Source: Nitrobacter sp. Nb-311A
GTDB lineage: Bacteria; Pseudomonadota; Alphaproteobacteria; Rhizobiales; Xanthobacteraceae
DNA length: 64,000 bases
Reading direction: 5' to 3'
Assembly: GCF_000152905.1 (NCBI RefSeq)
Contig: NZ_AAMY01000004.1
Span: forward strand, 62,001 to 126,000
Shown piece after piece: positions 43,042 through 51,770 of the stretch. The position numbers and the translations under genes are program-made. Position 1 is the first letter of the stretch; the number at the start of each line of letters is the position of its first letter. The notes beneath the pieces were generated by a model. It was not told the origin of the DNA. It worked only from the letters and a program-made list of their open reading frames with translations, and did not search any database.

Positions 43042-44482
43042 TGGCGAAGAGCGGGCGGCGCGGCTTGAGAAGCTGTTCGCGCTTGAGCGTCGGCACGATT
43101 TTTTCTCATATCGGGCCGATGGATGGTCGGCATGGCGCGTGATGAGAAACCCGGTTTACTGGCGTGTTGCCGACCTGCCGTTTTCAAAGCCGGCGAGGCC
43201 GATTTACATCCGCATTCTTGAGGCGCTGCGCGGGACGCTGGGAGCGCTCTGGCTTCTGATCGCGAGCAGGAAAAAGGATCTGCTCATCAAGACCTGTCGT
43301 TCCGCGCTACGCACGAAGCATGGTGACAAGTACGAAGACCTGCATTTCGATAGTCTTCTTCGCCGTGGCTATTCCTGCGTCAAGCTTGAGGAAATCAACT
43401 CGTCCGACTTTAAGGTCCAAGCGGCCGCGGCCTGGCGGCCCTCTGACCTCAACCCGGTGGTGTTTACATTCTGGGGCCGCGTTCTTGGCCGATTGTTTCC
43501 GGCTGACGCAATGCCGTTCTGCCGGTTTGTCGCAGAGCACCTTCAATCTGAACTGCAGGTCGCGGTGGATCCACGCTGGTTGCAGATGCGACTATCCACT
43601 GTAATCTGGCAGGCGAAGCTCTATGGCGCTCTTCTTGCCCGCATAAAACCTCGCGCGGTTCTCGTTTCTGATACCGGTGAATACGGATTGCGCATCGCTA
43701 CGCATCGCGCAAACATCAGGTTCATCGAGGTGCAACACGGCGTGTTCGATGCAACACAGCCTGATGCTATTCCGCTGTGGGTCGAAGGATCTGGTGCTGA
43801 ACTGGTCCTGCCTGATGTTCTTGCTATCCGCGGGAGCTACTGGATGAAGAAACTGGCCGCGACGCGGCAGGGGCGAGACCATGCGGTCGCGGTCGGCGAT
43901 GCAATGACGGACTCGGCAAGAGCCAGGCGCGCTGCCAAGGTCAGCGACGGTCGTATCCGTCTCGTGCTGACGTCCCAAGGACTCGATACGGAACGACTCG
44001 TGGCCTGGATCGGTGAACTGGCGCGCGCTGCGCCGCCGTCTCTTGATTGGCATTTGTCGATCAAACTGCATCCGATCTATGATTCCAGCCCCGAGAAATT
44101 TGATGCGCTGAAATCTCACGCGAGAATCAGGATCATATCGGGCGCCGAGCAGCCGAACGTGTTTGATTTGTTGGCCGACAGTGATCTGCATCTGACTATC
44201 GCGTCGGCGTGCCATTTCGATGCCGGTGCAATCGGCGTGAGGAGCGTGATCATCCCGCTCGATGGCCATGAACTGCTAATGGATACCGTCGACGGCCGTT
44301 TGTTCTATCGCGCCGCTAGTCCACGGGACGTCTGGGATATCGTGGCAAGTCCGCCGTCCTTTGATTCCGCGGAATCAGACCACTTTTCCGCACCCGGCTA
44401 TGTCGACAATCTGGCGGCTCTGCTGCCCGCTTCGTCTCTTGATTCTTGCAGGCGCCAGCTTCAGGAGTCGCTGGGGCATTGA
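43034..44482 (+). CDS. Unrecognised protein, probable GT-B glycosyltransferase for the nonulosonic acid
   Basis: About 482 aa; GTG 43034 overlaps the stop of the preceding gene, and a TTG at 43025 is another option. No helix-rich membrane region. Motifs resembling capsule or sialyl-type GT-B enzymes: VEVQHGVFD-like IRFIEVQHGVFDATQPDA mid-protein, LSIKLHPIYDSSPEKFDA (an HP motif) and LHLTIASACHFDAGAIGV (a Ser-rich motif) near the C-terminus. HP and Ser motifs bind CMP in bacterial sialyltransferases. In this operon it is the best candidate for legionaminic acid transfer, but no family can be named with certainty. Confidence 0.6.
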   Translation: MTSGEERAARLEKLFALERRHDFFSYRADGWSAWRVMRNPVYWRVADLPFSKPARPIYIRILEALRGTLGALWLLIASRKKDLLIKTCRSALRTKHGDKYEDLHFDSLLRRGYSCVKLEEINSSDFKVQAAAAWRPSDLNPVVFTFWGRVLGRLFPADAMPFCRFVAEHLQSELQVAVDPRWLQMRLSTVIWQAKLYGALLARIKPRAVLVSDTGEYGLRIATHRANIRFIEVQHGVFDATQPDAIPLWVEGSGAELVLPDVLAIRGSYWMKKLAATRQGRDHAVAVGDAMTDSARARRAAKVSDGRIRLVLTSQGLDTERLVAWIGELARAAPPSLDWHLSIKLHPIYDSSPEKFDALKSHARIRIISGAEQPNVFDLLADSDLHLTIASACHFDAGAIGVRSVIIPLDGHELLMDTVDGRLFYRAASPRDVWDIVASPPSFDSAESDHFSAPGYVDNLAALLPASSLDSCRRQLQESLGH

Positions 44483-45750
44483 GCACTCACGTCTTGTCTG
44501 TCGGAACCCCAGCAGCCTTGCCAATGGCCGCGCGGATGAATCGACCACAGCGGCTGATGACCGTATTTATTGCCTTGTCATTGACGGTAACGATGTCGCT
44601 TGGGCAGTTGAACAGCTTTGAACGTGGTTCTTTCCAATACTGGTTGCTTGTAACTCCGGCGTTGCTGTTTCCTCTGCTGGATCCGCATGTGCTTCTAAAA
44701 ACCCTGTTTGGCAGAGCAAAGCTACTGCTCGTCATGGTGCTGTGGGCCGGTAGTTGGTATTTTGTGATTGGCGACATACGCGTCATTATTCAACTCGGCG
44801 GGTTTGTTCTGGTCTTGGCCTGGATCTCGACGGATCAGGCGACGCTTGATGTGCAGGATCTGGTCCGGCTCTACGTGCTGCTGATCCTGGTCGGCGTCTC
44901 TATCAAATTTCTGTCTGACCTCAACCACTATGGTTTGATACCGGGCTATTCCGATCCGGTTTATGGCCGGATGCGGGTATCATTCTTTCCGAACGTGGCT
45001 TATACGGGTCTCCTCTCACTAGGGATGCTGATGGTGTTGACCAGCAGCAAACAGCGCGCGAAACGTCATCCAATCGTTCTCGCCGTTGCTGTTTATTTCC
45101 TGGTGTTTTCGTTCGTGAGAGCGGCGTTGATCGCAGCCCTGATATATCTGGCTTTGCATCATTTTTTTAGCAAGTATCGCAGGCCAAGACCCGTGCGCCT
45201 GTTCTGGATCGCCATCATTGTGGGGTTCGGTTTCAATCTGGCAATCTTTTCATCCGCTCCGATCCTGTATCTGCTGCAGGATAATCAAGTGATCTCAACG
45301 TTTCTCTTGCGTGGTCAGACCAATTTATCCATTTCGGATATTCTTTATTCGCTGTATCGCCCGTGGTTATGGAATGCCCACCTCCATCTCTTTTTCTCCA
45401 GTCCGGGTTGGATGGGGTGGGGATCGTCTTATCAGGCCATATTTGAGGCAAGTGAAAAGCCGCTTGCGACAAATGGCTCGGAGTCCTTGCCAACTCGGCT
45501 GCTGGCGACCTACGGGTTAGCCGGCATACTATTCACGCTTTATCTCGTCGGCCGGCTACGCGTGTCTGCATTTCGCGATGACCGCTGGGCGTGCGCCTCT
45601 TTTCCGGCGATTTTGATCCTGATGATGAACTGGGGAAGTGTCTTTCATCCCACCGATGGAATGTTTGTCCTCTTGATGTTGATGATCACCAGGGGGTCTG
45701 CCGGCTTCATGGAGCGCTCCCAAATCTCGCGATCTCCCACTGTTCTGTGA
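44479..45750 (+). CDS. wzy: O-antigen polymerase (Wzy-type) membrane protein
   Basis: Polytopic protein of 409-423 aa with about 10-11 helices and a large loop (LLRGQTNLSISDILYSLYRP, GWMGWGSSYQAIFEASEKPL). TTG 44479 overlaps the previous stop (TTGA); ATG 44524 or 44536 are alternatives, giving MAARMNRPQRLMTVFIALSL. The PG..S..E..PTRLLATYGLAG part resembles Wzy/O-antigen ligase proteins. Wzy sequences are very divergent; the call relies on topology and position between wzx and glycosyltransferases. Confidence 0.75.
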   Translation: MSTHVLSVGTPAALPMAARMNRPQRLMTVFIALSLTVTMSLGQLNSFERGSFQYWLLVTPALLFPLLDPHVLLKTLFGRAKLLLVMVLWAGSWYFVIGDIRVIIQLGGFVLVLAWISTDQATLDVQDLVRLYVLLILVGVSIKFLSDLNHYGLIPGYSDPVYGRMRVSFFPNVAYTGLLSLGMLMVLTSSKQRAKRHPIVLAVAVYFLVFSFVRAALIAALIYLALHHFFSKYRRPRPVRLFWIAIIVGFGFNLAIFSSAPILYLLQDNQVISTFLLRGQTNLSISDILYSLYRPWLWNAHLHLFFSSPGWMGWGSSYQAIFEASEKPLATNGSESLPTRLLATYGLAGILFTLYLVGRLRVSAFRDDRWACASFPAILILMMNWGSVFHPTDGMFVLLMLMITRGSAGFMERSQISRSPTVL

Positions 45751-46979
45751 TGAAGGTTCTGTACATTGATAGTGATGGGCCGCTCGGCGGCGCTTCCCGG
45801 AGCCTGTTCGAGGTAGTGCGGCCGTTGTCTGCTGAGGCGGTTGATCCGTATTTCGTCGCAGTCGAGGGGACGGCGTTGCAGTTCTACCGGCAGATCGCTA
45901 AAGACAGCATGACCACACGCGGCCTGACAAAGTTCGACAATACCCGATATAGTCACTACAAGGGCGTCCGCTGGCTGGTCGTGCTGCGCGAGATATTCTA
46001 TTTGCCTTTCACCGTAGCTGTACTGCTGCGAGCCAAGCGGAAGTGGAATCGGATTGATGTGATTCACATCAACGAGTTCTTGGGCATCATTCCAGGCATG
46101 ATCGCCAAGTGGCTGTTCCGGGCTCCGCTGGTCGTGCATGCCCGCTCCCTCGCGTGGCAGGATGAGCATTCATTGCGGTGCCGCTGGCTGAAGAAACGGC
46201 TAAGAGCCAACGCCTCTGCCGTGGTAGCGATCGATCAGAATGTTCGCGCCACACTGCCGGCCGACATTGAGGTCGACGTCATCCAGAATTCTTTTACACC
46301 GAAAGTTCTCTCCTCGCCGGATCGTGCCATGCTGGCGCGGCTTGATGGATTACGGTTGGGGTCACTGAAGGTGGGTTTCGTGGGCAACCTGCATCGCTCG
46401 AAGGGAATATTCGATTTGCTCGAGGCCGCGAAACTCGTGAAGGCGACGGGTCGTGATGTCGAGTTCTTGATCGTTGGCGGAGGCACCGTGTCCGACAAGG
46501 GTTTGAAGGCATGGGCGCTAAATCGCGCCGGGCTTGCGCAGAACGTTCAGAAGGAACTGACCGAGCGCGTCAGCGTGGAGGGGCTTTCCGATATTTTCCA
46601 TCTGCTTGGGCCGACCGTTGATATCCAACGGGTTTATGAGCGCATGGATGTAGTGGCGTTTCCGTCGCACTTCGATGCACCGGGCCGTCCCGTGTTCGAG
46701 GCGGCATTCTCCTCGGTTCCTTCGATCGTGGCGGTCGAAAATCCTTATCCCGATACGCTGGTACATGGCGAAACAGGGCTGGTAATCCCGGCGAGAAACC
46801 CGCAGAAACTGGCCGAAGCCATCATGCATTTTGCCGATAATCGCGACGACGTACGTCGAATGGGGAGAAACGCCAGGCAACTAGCCGAAACGAACTGTCA
46901 CCCTGAGAGCAACGCAAAAAAACTGCTAGCGGTTTATACGCGCGTTATCAGAAACGGCCGTTCGAATCACGGTGTCTGA
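45750..46979 (+). CDS. Family 4 glycosyltransferase
   Basis: 409-aa GT-B enzyme. Start ATG 45750 overlaps the wzy stop (TGATG). N-terminal acceptor motif LYIDSDGPLGGASRSLFEVV; donor-binding half with VGFVGNLHRSKGIFDLLEAA, DVVAFPSHFDAPGRPVFEAA (the E-x7-E region) and HGETGLVIPARNPQKLAEAI. Adds one sugar of the repeat unit on the cytoplasmic face. Donor unknown. Confidence 0.87.
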   Translation: MKVLYIDSDGPLGGASRSLFEVVRPLSAEAVDPYFVAVEGTALQFYRQIAKDSMTTRGLTKFDNTRYSHYKGVRWLVVLREIFYLPFTVAVLLRAKRKWNRIDVIHINEFLGIIPGMIAKWLFRAPLVVHARSLAWQDEHSLRCRWLKKRLRANASAVVAIDQNVRATLPADIEVDVIQNSFTPKVLSSPDRAMLARLDGLRLGSLKVGFVGNLHRSKGIFDLLEAAKLVKATGRDVEFLIVGGGTVSDKGLKAWALNRAGLAQNVQKELTERVSVEGLSDIFHLLGPTVDIQRVYERMDVVAFPSHFDAPGRPVFEAAFSSVPSIVAVENPYPDTLVHGETGLVIPARNPQKLAEAIMHFADNRDDVRRMGRNARQLAETNCHPESNAKKLLAVYTRVIRNGRSNHGV

Positions 46980-46994
46980 AAGCTGGAAGAGAAT

Positions 46995-48140
46995 GTGGTG
47001 CCGGCAAAACGTCCTTACATGATCTGCAATAACTGCATCATGGATACTTCGGATTCGAACATCACGTTCGATTCACGCGGCTGGTGCGATTACTGCAACA
47101 ACTATCATCAGAATATCCTGCCCAACTGGCGTCCCGACGAGCGCGGCGAGCGCGAGATACTTGCCGAAGCCGAACGAATTCGGTCGGAGGGCAAGGATCG
47201 CGATCACGACTGCATCATCGGCGTCAGCGGCGGCGTCGACAGTTCGTATGTCGCCTACCTCGCCAAGGAGAGGCTTGGCCTGCGACCGTTGATCTTCCAT
47301 GTCGACGCCGGCTGGAACTCGCAGCAGTCAGTGAACAACATCGAGAAGATGGTGGACGGACTCGGACTCGATCTCCACACCGAGGTGATCGACTGGCAGG
47401 AAATGAAAGATCTTCAACTCGCGTTTTTCAAAGCTCAAGTGCCGCATCTGGATACGCCGCAGGATCACGCTTTCTTTGCCGCGCTCTACAACTTCGCGGC
47501 GACCCACGGATTCAAGTACGTTATCACGGGCGCCAACTATTCGACAGAATGCGTGCGCGAGCCACTGGAATGGCACTATCACGCCACCGACCTGCGGCAA
47601 TTACGCGATATTCATCGCCAGTTCGGGACGCGGCCGCTGAAAACGTTCCCGCTCACCGATATCTTCACCTATCGGGTCTATTATCGTTTTTTCAAGGGAA
47701 TGCGGGTCGTCAAGCCTCTCAACCATTTTCCTTATATCAAGGACGATGCGATGCAGGAGCTGGCGGATCGTTTCGGATGGCAGAAGTACGCGCACAAACA
47801 TTATGAGTCGCGCTTTACCCGGTTTTACGAAGGATACTGGCTGCCGACGAAATTCGGTTTCGACAAGCGCCGCGCGCATTTTTCGAGTCTGATACTCACC
47901 AAGCAGATGACCCGGGATGAAGCGCTTCGCAAGATATCCGAGCCGGCCTATGACAGGGATGATGTCGAGCACGAGTTCGAGTACGTCGCCACCAAGCTCG
48001 ATCTAACGGCTTCCGAGCTTCGAGCATTGATGGCCGGTCCGAACAAAAGTTATCGCGACTACAAGTCGATGATGCCGCTCATCGATCTGGGAACGCGGGT
48101 TCTGCGGATGCTTGGCGTGCAAAGAATGGTCGTTCGATGA
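46995..48140 (+). CDS. N-acetyl sugar amidotransferase 2 (WbpG type)
   Basis: 381-aa PP-loop enzyme of the length usual for WbpG. Zinc-type Cys pairs in MICNNCIMDTSDSNITFD and WCDYCNNY; PP-loop IIGVSGGVDSSYVAYLAKER. GTG at 46995 follows GGAAGAGA; the ATG at 46993 is out of frame. With its own HisH and HisF partners downstream it should create an acetamidino group, in P. aeruginosa O5 on a ManNAc3NAcA-type sugar. The wbpA/B/D-like genes at 55.4-58.4 kb fit that role here. Confidence 0.9.
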   Translation: MVPAKRPYMICNNCIMDTSDSNITFDSRGWCDYCNNYHQNILPNWRPDERGEREILAEAERIRSEGKDRDHDCIIGVSGGVDSSYVAYLAKERLGLRPLIFHVDAGWNSQQSVNNIEKMVDGLGLDLHTEVIDWQEMKDLQLAFFKAQVPHLDTPQDHAFFAALYNFAATHGFKYVITGANYSTECVREPLEWHYHATDLRQLRDIHRQFGTRPLKTFPLTDIFTYRVYYRFFKGMRVVKPLNHFPYIKDDAMQELADRFGWQKYAHKHYESRFTRFYEGYWLPTKFGFDKRRAHFSSLILTKQMTRDEALRKISEPAYDRDDVEHEFEYVATKLDLTASELRALMAGPNKSYRDYKSMMPLIDLGTRVLRMLGVQRMVVR

Positions 48141-48751
48141 TCGCAATCGTCGATTATGGCCTGGGCAATATCGCCGCCTTCGTCAACGTCTACAACCGAG
48201 CCAACATCAAGGTGACGGTTGCGAAGAGTAGCGACGAGCTCAAGAGCGCGTCGAGGCTGATCCTGCCTGGCGTCGGCCATTTCGATCACGCCATGGAATT
48301 GTTGCAGCGTTCGGGTATGCGGGACACGCTCGATCGGCTGGTGCTCGGCGACAAAGTGCCCGTCATCGGCATTTGCGTCGGAATGCAAATTCTTGCCCGA
48401 CGCAGTGAGGAAGGCGCCTTGCCGGGGCTTGGATGGATCGATGCCGACGTCAGGGCGTTCAGTTCCTGGGAGGCAGCCAGGGACATGCCGCTTCCGCACA
48501 TGGGCTGGAACGATGTCCGCCCGCGCGGAGCCGATCCGCTATTCAACGGCCTCGAGCGGGACGCGCGATTTTACTTTCTGCATTCGTACTACGTCGGTTG
48601 CGATCGTCAGGATGATGTGCTGGCAACCTGCGACTACGGCGCGGAGTTCAGTTGCGCGATTCGTCACGCCAACGTGTATGGCGTTCAGTTTCATCCTGAA
48701 AAGAGCCACAGCTTCGGCAACCGGCTTCTCAAGAATTTTGCAGAGCTTTAA
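48137..48751 (+). CDS. HisH-like glutaminase 2
   Basis: 204-aa class I amidotransferase starting MIAIVDYGLGNIAAFVNVYN. Cys in VIGICVGMQILARRSEEG and His/Glu in GVQFHPEKSHSFGNRLL. Supplies ammonia to amidotransferase 2 through the HisF-like protein that follows. Overlaps the amidotransferase by 4 nt (ATGA). Gene order (amidotransferase-HisH-HisF) is the reverse of cassette 1. Confidence 0.91.
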   Translation: MIAIVDYGLGNIAAFVNVYNRANIKVTVAKSSDELKSASRLILPGVGHFDHAMELLQRSGMRDTLDRLVLGDKVPVIGICVGMQILARRSEEGALPGLGWIDADVRAFSSWEAARDMPLPHMGWNDVRPRGADPLFNGLERDARFYFLHSYYVGCDRQDDVLATCDYGAEFSCAIRHANVYGVQFHPEKSHSFGNRLLKNFAEL

Positions 48752-48753
48752 GC

Positions 48754-49560
48754 GTGCTGAGACCGAGAATCATTCCCGGCCTGTTGATTCACAAGGGCGG
48801 TCTGGTCAAGACAGTCGGTTTCAAGCAGCCGAAGTATGTCGGCGATCCGATCAATGCGGTTAAGATTTTCAACGAAAAGGAGGCCGATGAACTCTCGGTG
48901 TTCGACATCGATGCGACGGCAAACGGAGCGGAGCCAGATTTCCGGATGATCGCCAATCTGGCGATGGAGTGCCGGATGCCGCTTTGTTACGGCGGCGGCA
49001 TCAAGACCGTCGAACAGGTGAAGCGTATCGTCGGGCTCGGCGTCGAGAAGGTAGCCATCAGTTCGGCCGCGATTGCGTCGCCCGAGCTTGTCGGGGCGGC
49101 GGCGCAGGAGATCGGCGGGCAGAGCGTTGTTGTTGTGATCGATGCCAGGAAGGACGGCCGCACCGGACAAAGCCAGGCGTGGACCCACAATGGCACCCGG
49201 TCGACGGGGCGTTCGGTGATCGATATCGCAAGACAGGTCGAGGCGCTGGGCGCCGGTGAGATCGTGATCAATTCGATAGACAACGACGGGATGATGAAGG
49301 GTTATGATCTTGAGCTTGCCGTCGAGGTTCGAAAGGCGGTGCGCTTGCCTGTGACGTTTCTTGGTGGCGCCGGATCGCTTTCCCACATGGAGGCGGTGGT
49401 TGCCGCATGCGGCGTGGTCGGTGTTGCGGCCGGAAGCTTCTTCGTGTTCAAGGGGGCGTATAAGGCTGTCTTGATCAGTTACCCTTCCGCCGACAAGAAG
49501 GACGAGCTTGTTCGAGCGGCCGCTTCAGCCTCGCCGCCCGGCGCGGGCGCGATTGCATGA
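48754..49560 (+). CDS. HisF-like ammonia-channel partner 2
   Basis: 268-aa HisF-type barrel (LCYGGGIKTVEQVKRIVGLG, VINSIDNDGMMKGYDLEL, VTFLGGAGSLSHMEAVVAAC). The first catalytic Asp of true HisF is absent: the N-terminal strand reads IPGLLIHKGGLVKTVGF instead of CLDV. The second is retained (VVVIDARKDG). This pattern argues against histidine biosynthesis and for an ammonia-conducting role with amidotransferase 2. GTG start 2 nt after the glutaminase stop. A C-terminal extension is Ala/Pro-rich. Confidence 0.87.
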   Translation: MLRPRIIPGLLIHKGGLVKTVGFKQPKYVGDPINAVKIFNEKEADELSVFDIDATANGAEPDFRMIANLAMECRMPLCYGGGIKTVEQVKRIVGLGVEKVAISSAAIASPELVGAAAQEIGGQSVVVVIDARKDGRTGQSQAWTHNGTRSTGRSVIDIARQVEALGAGEIVINSIDNDGMMKGYDLELAVEVRKAVRLPVTFLGGAGSLSHMEAVVAACGVVGVAAGSFFVFKGAYKAVLISYPSADKKDELVRAAASASPPGAGAIA

Positions 49561-49585
49561 CAAGCCTAGGATCGCGTAAGGCTTG
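49561..49585 (+). promoter_or_regulatory. Hairpin directly after the second hisF-like gene
   Basis: CAAGCCT and AGGCTTG form a perfect 7-bp stem around an 11-nt loop, starting right at the TGA. No T-run follows and the operon continues, so it is more likely a processing, stability or attenuation element than a full terminator. An RfaH-type factor could be needed to read through. Confidence 0.4.
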
Positions 49586-49623
49586 GACAGGCATGACATT
49601 CTGGCGGAGACGCGGGTTTATTC

Positions 49624-50652
49624 ATGTTCAGTGACAAGGTATTGCTCATTACGGGCGGAACAGGGTCGTTCGGTAAAGCCGTGTTGAAGCGATTTTTGTC
49701 GTCTGACCTGCGTGAGATCCGAATTTTCAGCCGCGATGAAAAGAAGCAGGACGATCTTCGGAAGCGATATCCTGATGCAAAGCTAAAGTTCTATATTGGC
49801 GATGTCCGGGATTCGCGAAGCGTACGAGCCGCGATGCGCGGCGTGAACTATTGTTTTCATGCCGCTGCCTTGAAGCAGGTACCTTCCTGCGAATTTCATC
49901 CGATGGAAGCGGTCCGGACCAACGTTCTGGGAACAGAGAATGTGCTTGAATCTGCGATCGCCTCGAACGTGGAGCGGGTTGTCTGCCTGAGCACCGACAA
50001 GGCCGTTTATCCGATCAATGCCATGGGCATATCCAAGGCGATGATGGAAAAGGTGATGGTTGCGATCTCTCGCAATCTGGAGAACACCGTTATCTGCGGT
50101 ACCCGGTATGGCAATGTGATGGCGTCGCGCGGATCGGTGATTCCGCTGTTTGTCGAGCAGCTCGTGGGAGGCAAGCCGATCACGATCACGGATCCGGCCA
50201 TGACCCGGTTCATGATGACGCTGGATGAGTCGGTCGAGCTGGTTCTGCATGCGTTCGTGCATGGCAACAACGGCGATATTTTCGTGCAGAAAGCCCCGGC
50301 TGCGACGGTTGCGGTGCTGGCGCGAGCGCTGACATCGCTGATGGGTAAGCCGGATCACCCGATCGTCGAGATCGGAACGCGGCACGGCGAAAAACTCTAT
50401 GAAACGCTGCTGAGCCGCGAGGAGATGAGCCACGCTGAGGACAGGGGCAATTATTATCGGGTTCCGGCCGATGGTCGCGACCTGAATTACACGAAGTTTG
50501 TGGAAGAGGGGGAGCGGCGTATCAGTTCCGAGGACGACTACAACTCCCACAATACCGTCCAGCTCGATGAATCCGGTATGACGCAGCTTCTTCTCAAGCT
50601 CGATCTCGTTCAGCGCATCGCGCGCGGCGAGAATGTGGTGATGGACGAATGA
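49624..50652 (+). CDS. fnlA: UDP-GlcNAc 4,6-dehydratase/5-epimerase FnlA (WbjB/CapE)
   Basis: 342-aa SDR enzyme, first step to UDP-N-acetyl-L-fucosamine. TGGTGSFGKAVLKRFL (NADP site), HAAALKQVPSCEFHPMEA and VCLSTDKAVYPINAMGISKA, where Met takes the place of the catalytic Tyr (MGISK), a feature of the CapE/FnlA group. TRYGNVMASRGSVIPLFVEQ is also conserved. Followed by fnlB with a 4-nt overlap. Confidence 0.93.
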   Translation: MFSDKVLLITGGTGSFGKAVLKRFLSSDLREIRIFSRDEKKQDDLRKRYPDAKLKFYIGDVRDSRSVRAAMRGVNYCFHAAALKQVPSCEFHPMEAVRTNVLGTENVLESAIASNVERVVCLSTDKAVYPINAMGISKAMMEKVMVAISRNLENTVICGTRYGNVMASRGSVIPLFVEQLVGGKPITITDPAMTRFMMTLDESVELVLHAFVHGNNGDIFVQKAPAATVAVLARALTSLMGKPDHPIVEIGTRHGEKLYETLLSREEMSHAEDRGNYYRVPADGRDLNYTKFVEEGERRISSEDDYNSHNTVQLDESGMTQLLLKLDLVQRIARGENVVMDE

Positions 50653-51770
50653 CGATCATGAAGATCATCATCACGGGCGCTGACGGCTTTATCGGCACCA
50701 ATCTCCGGATCCGCTTGCGTGAGCTCGGTCATACCGACGTCGTGCGCGTCACTCGCGAAACAGAACCCGAGCAGCTTGCTGACGCGCTGTCATCCTGTGA
50801 TTTCATCTTTCATCTTGCCGGCGTGAATCGTCCGAAGACCGAAGCCGAGTTTCTTTCAGGTAACGCCGGCTTCACCGACCGGTTGTGCAGCGCGCTTACC
50901 GTCAGCAGCCGTTCGGTGCCGATTGTGATGTCTTCTTCGACGCAGGCCGCTCTCGATAACCCGTATGGACGCAGCAAGCTCGCGGCGGAACAGCGGCTGC
51001 GCGCGTATCGTCGCGAGACGGGGGCGCCGATCCACATCTTCCGGCTGGCGAATGTGTTCGGGAAGTGGGCTCGCCCGAATTACAACTCCGCTGTCGCCAC
51101 TTTTTGCCATAACATCACGCGGGGCCTTCCGATCTGCGTCAACGATCCGGCCGCAACGCTGCGGCTGGTTCATATCGACGACGTCGCGGATGCGTTCATC
51201 AAGTGTCTTGAGGGAGCATCGTCTTCGGTCGAATTTGCCGAGGTCTCGCCGGTCTATGAAACGACTGTCGGTGCGGTCGCCGAGGCGATCAGGGCATTTG
51301 CTGAAAGCCGGTCGTCGCTGATCAGTCCGCCGGTCGGCGTCGGCCTCATGCGGGTGCTCTATTCTACTTATGTCAGTTATCTGCCGGCGGAATCGTTCGT
51401 CTACGACGTGCCACGGTACGGCGATCAGCGTGGCATGTTCTCGGAGGTGCTCAAGACCACGGATAGCGGTCAGTTTTCATATTTCACTGCGCTTCCAGGC
51501 ATTACACGCGGTGAGCACTATCATCATACGAAGACGGAGAAATTTATCGTGATCCGCGGCAAGGCGCGGTTCGGATTCCGTCATATTGAAACCAATGAGC
51601 GTCACGACATCTTCGTCCAGGGTGGCGAAGGTCAGATCGTTGAAACGGTTCCCGGCTGGGCCCATGACATTACAAACGTTGGCGACGACGAGTTGATCGT
51701 GATGTTATGGGCCAATGAGATCTTTGACCGGTCTCGCCCCGACACCATCGCCATGAGAGTCTCGGCGTGA
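50649..51770 (+). CDS. fnlB: UDP-2-acetamido-2,6-dideoxy-hexulose reductase FnlB (WbjC/CapF)
   Basis: 373-aa bifunctional protein. N-terminal SDR domain ([40 protein letters not shown] with YGRSK) and C-terminal cupin domain ([20 protein letters not shown]), the CapF architecture, with epimerase and reductase steps to UDP-6-deoxy-L-talNAc. ATG at 50649 overlaps the fnlA stop; an ATG at 50658 starts nearer the domain. Overlaps fnlC by 4 nt. Confidence 0.92.
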   Translation: MTIMKIIITGADGFIGTNLRIRLRELGHTDVVRVTRETEPEQLADALSSCDFIFHLAGVNRPKTEAEFLSGNAGFTDRLCSALTVSSRSVPIVMSSSTQAALDNPYGRSKLAAEQRLRAYRRETGAPIHIFRLANVFGKWARPNYNSAVATFCHNITRGLPICVNDPAATLRLVHIDDVADAFIKCLEGASSSVEFAEVSPVYETTVGAVAEAIRAFAESRSSLISPPVGVGLMRVLYSTYVSYLPAESFVYDVPRYGDQRGMFSEVLKTTDSGQFSYFTALPGITRGEHYHHTKTEKFIVIRGKARFGFRHIETNERHDIFVQGGEGQIVETVPGWAHDITNVGDDELIVMLWANEIFDRSRPDTIAMRVSA

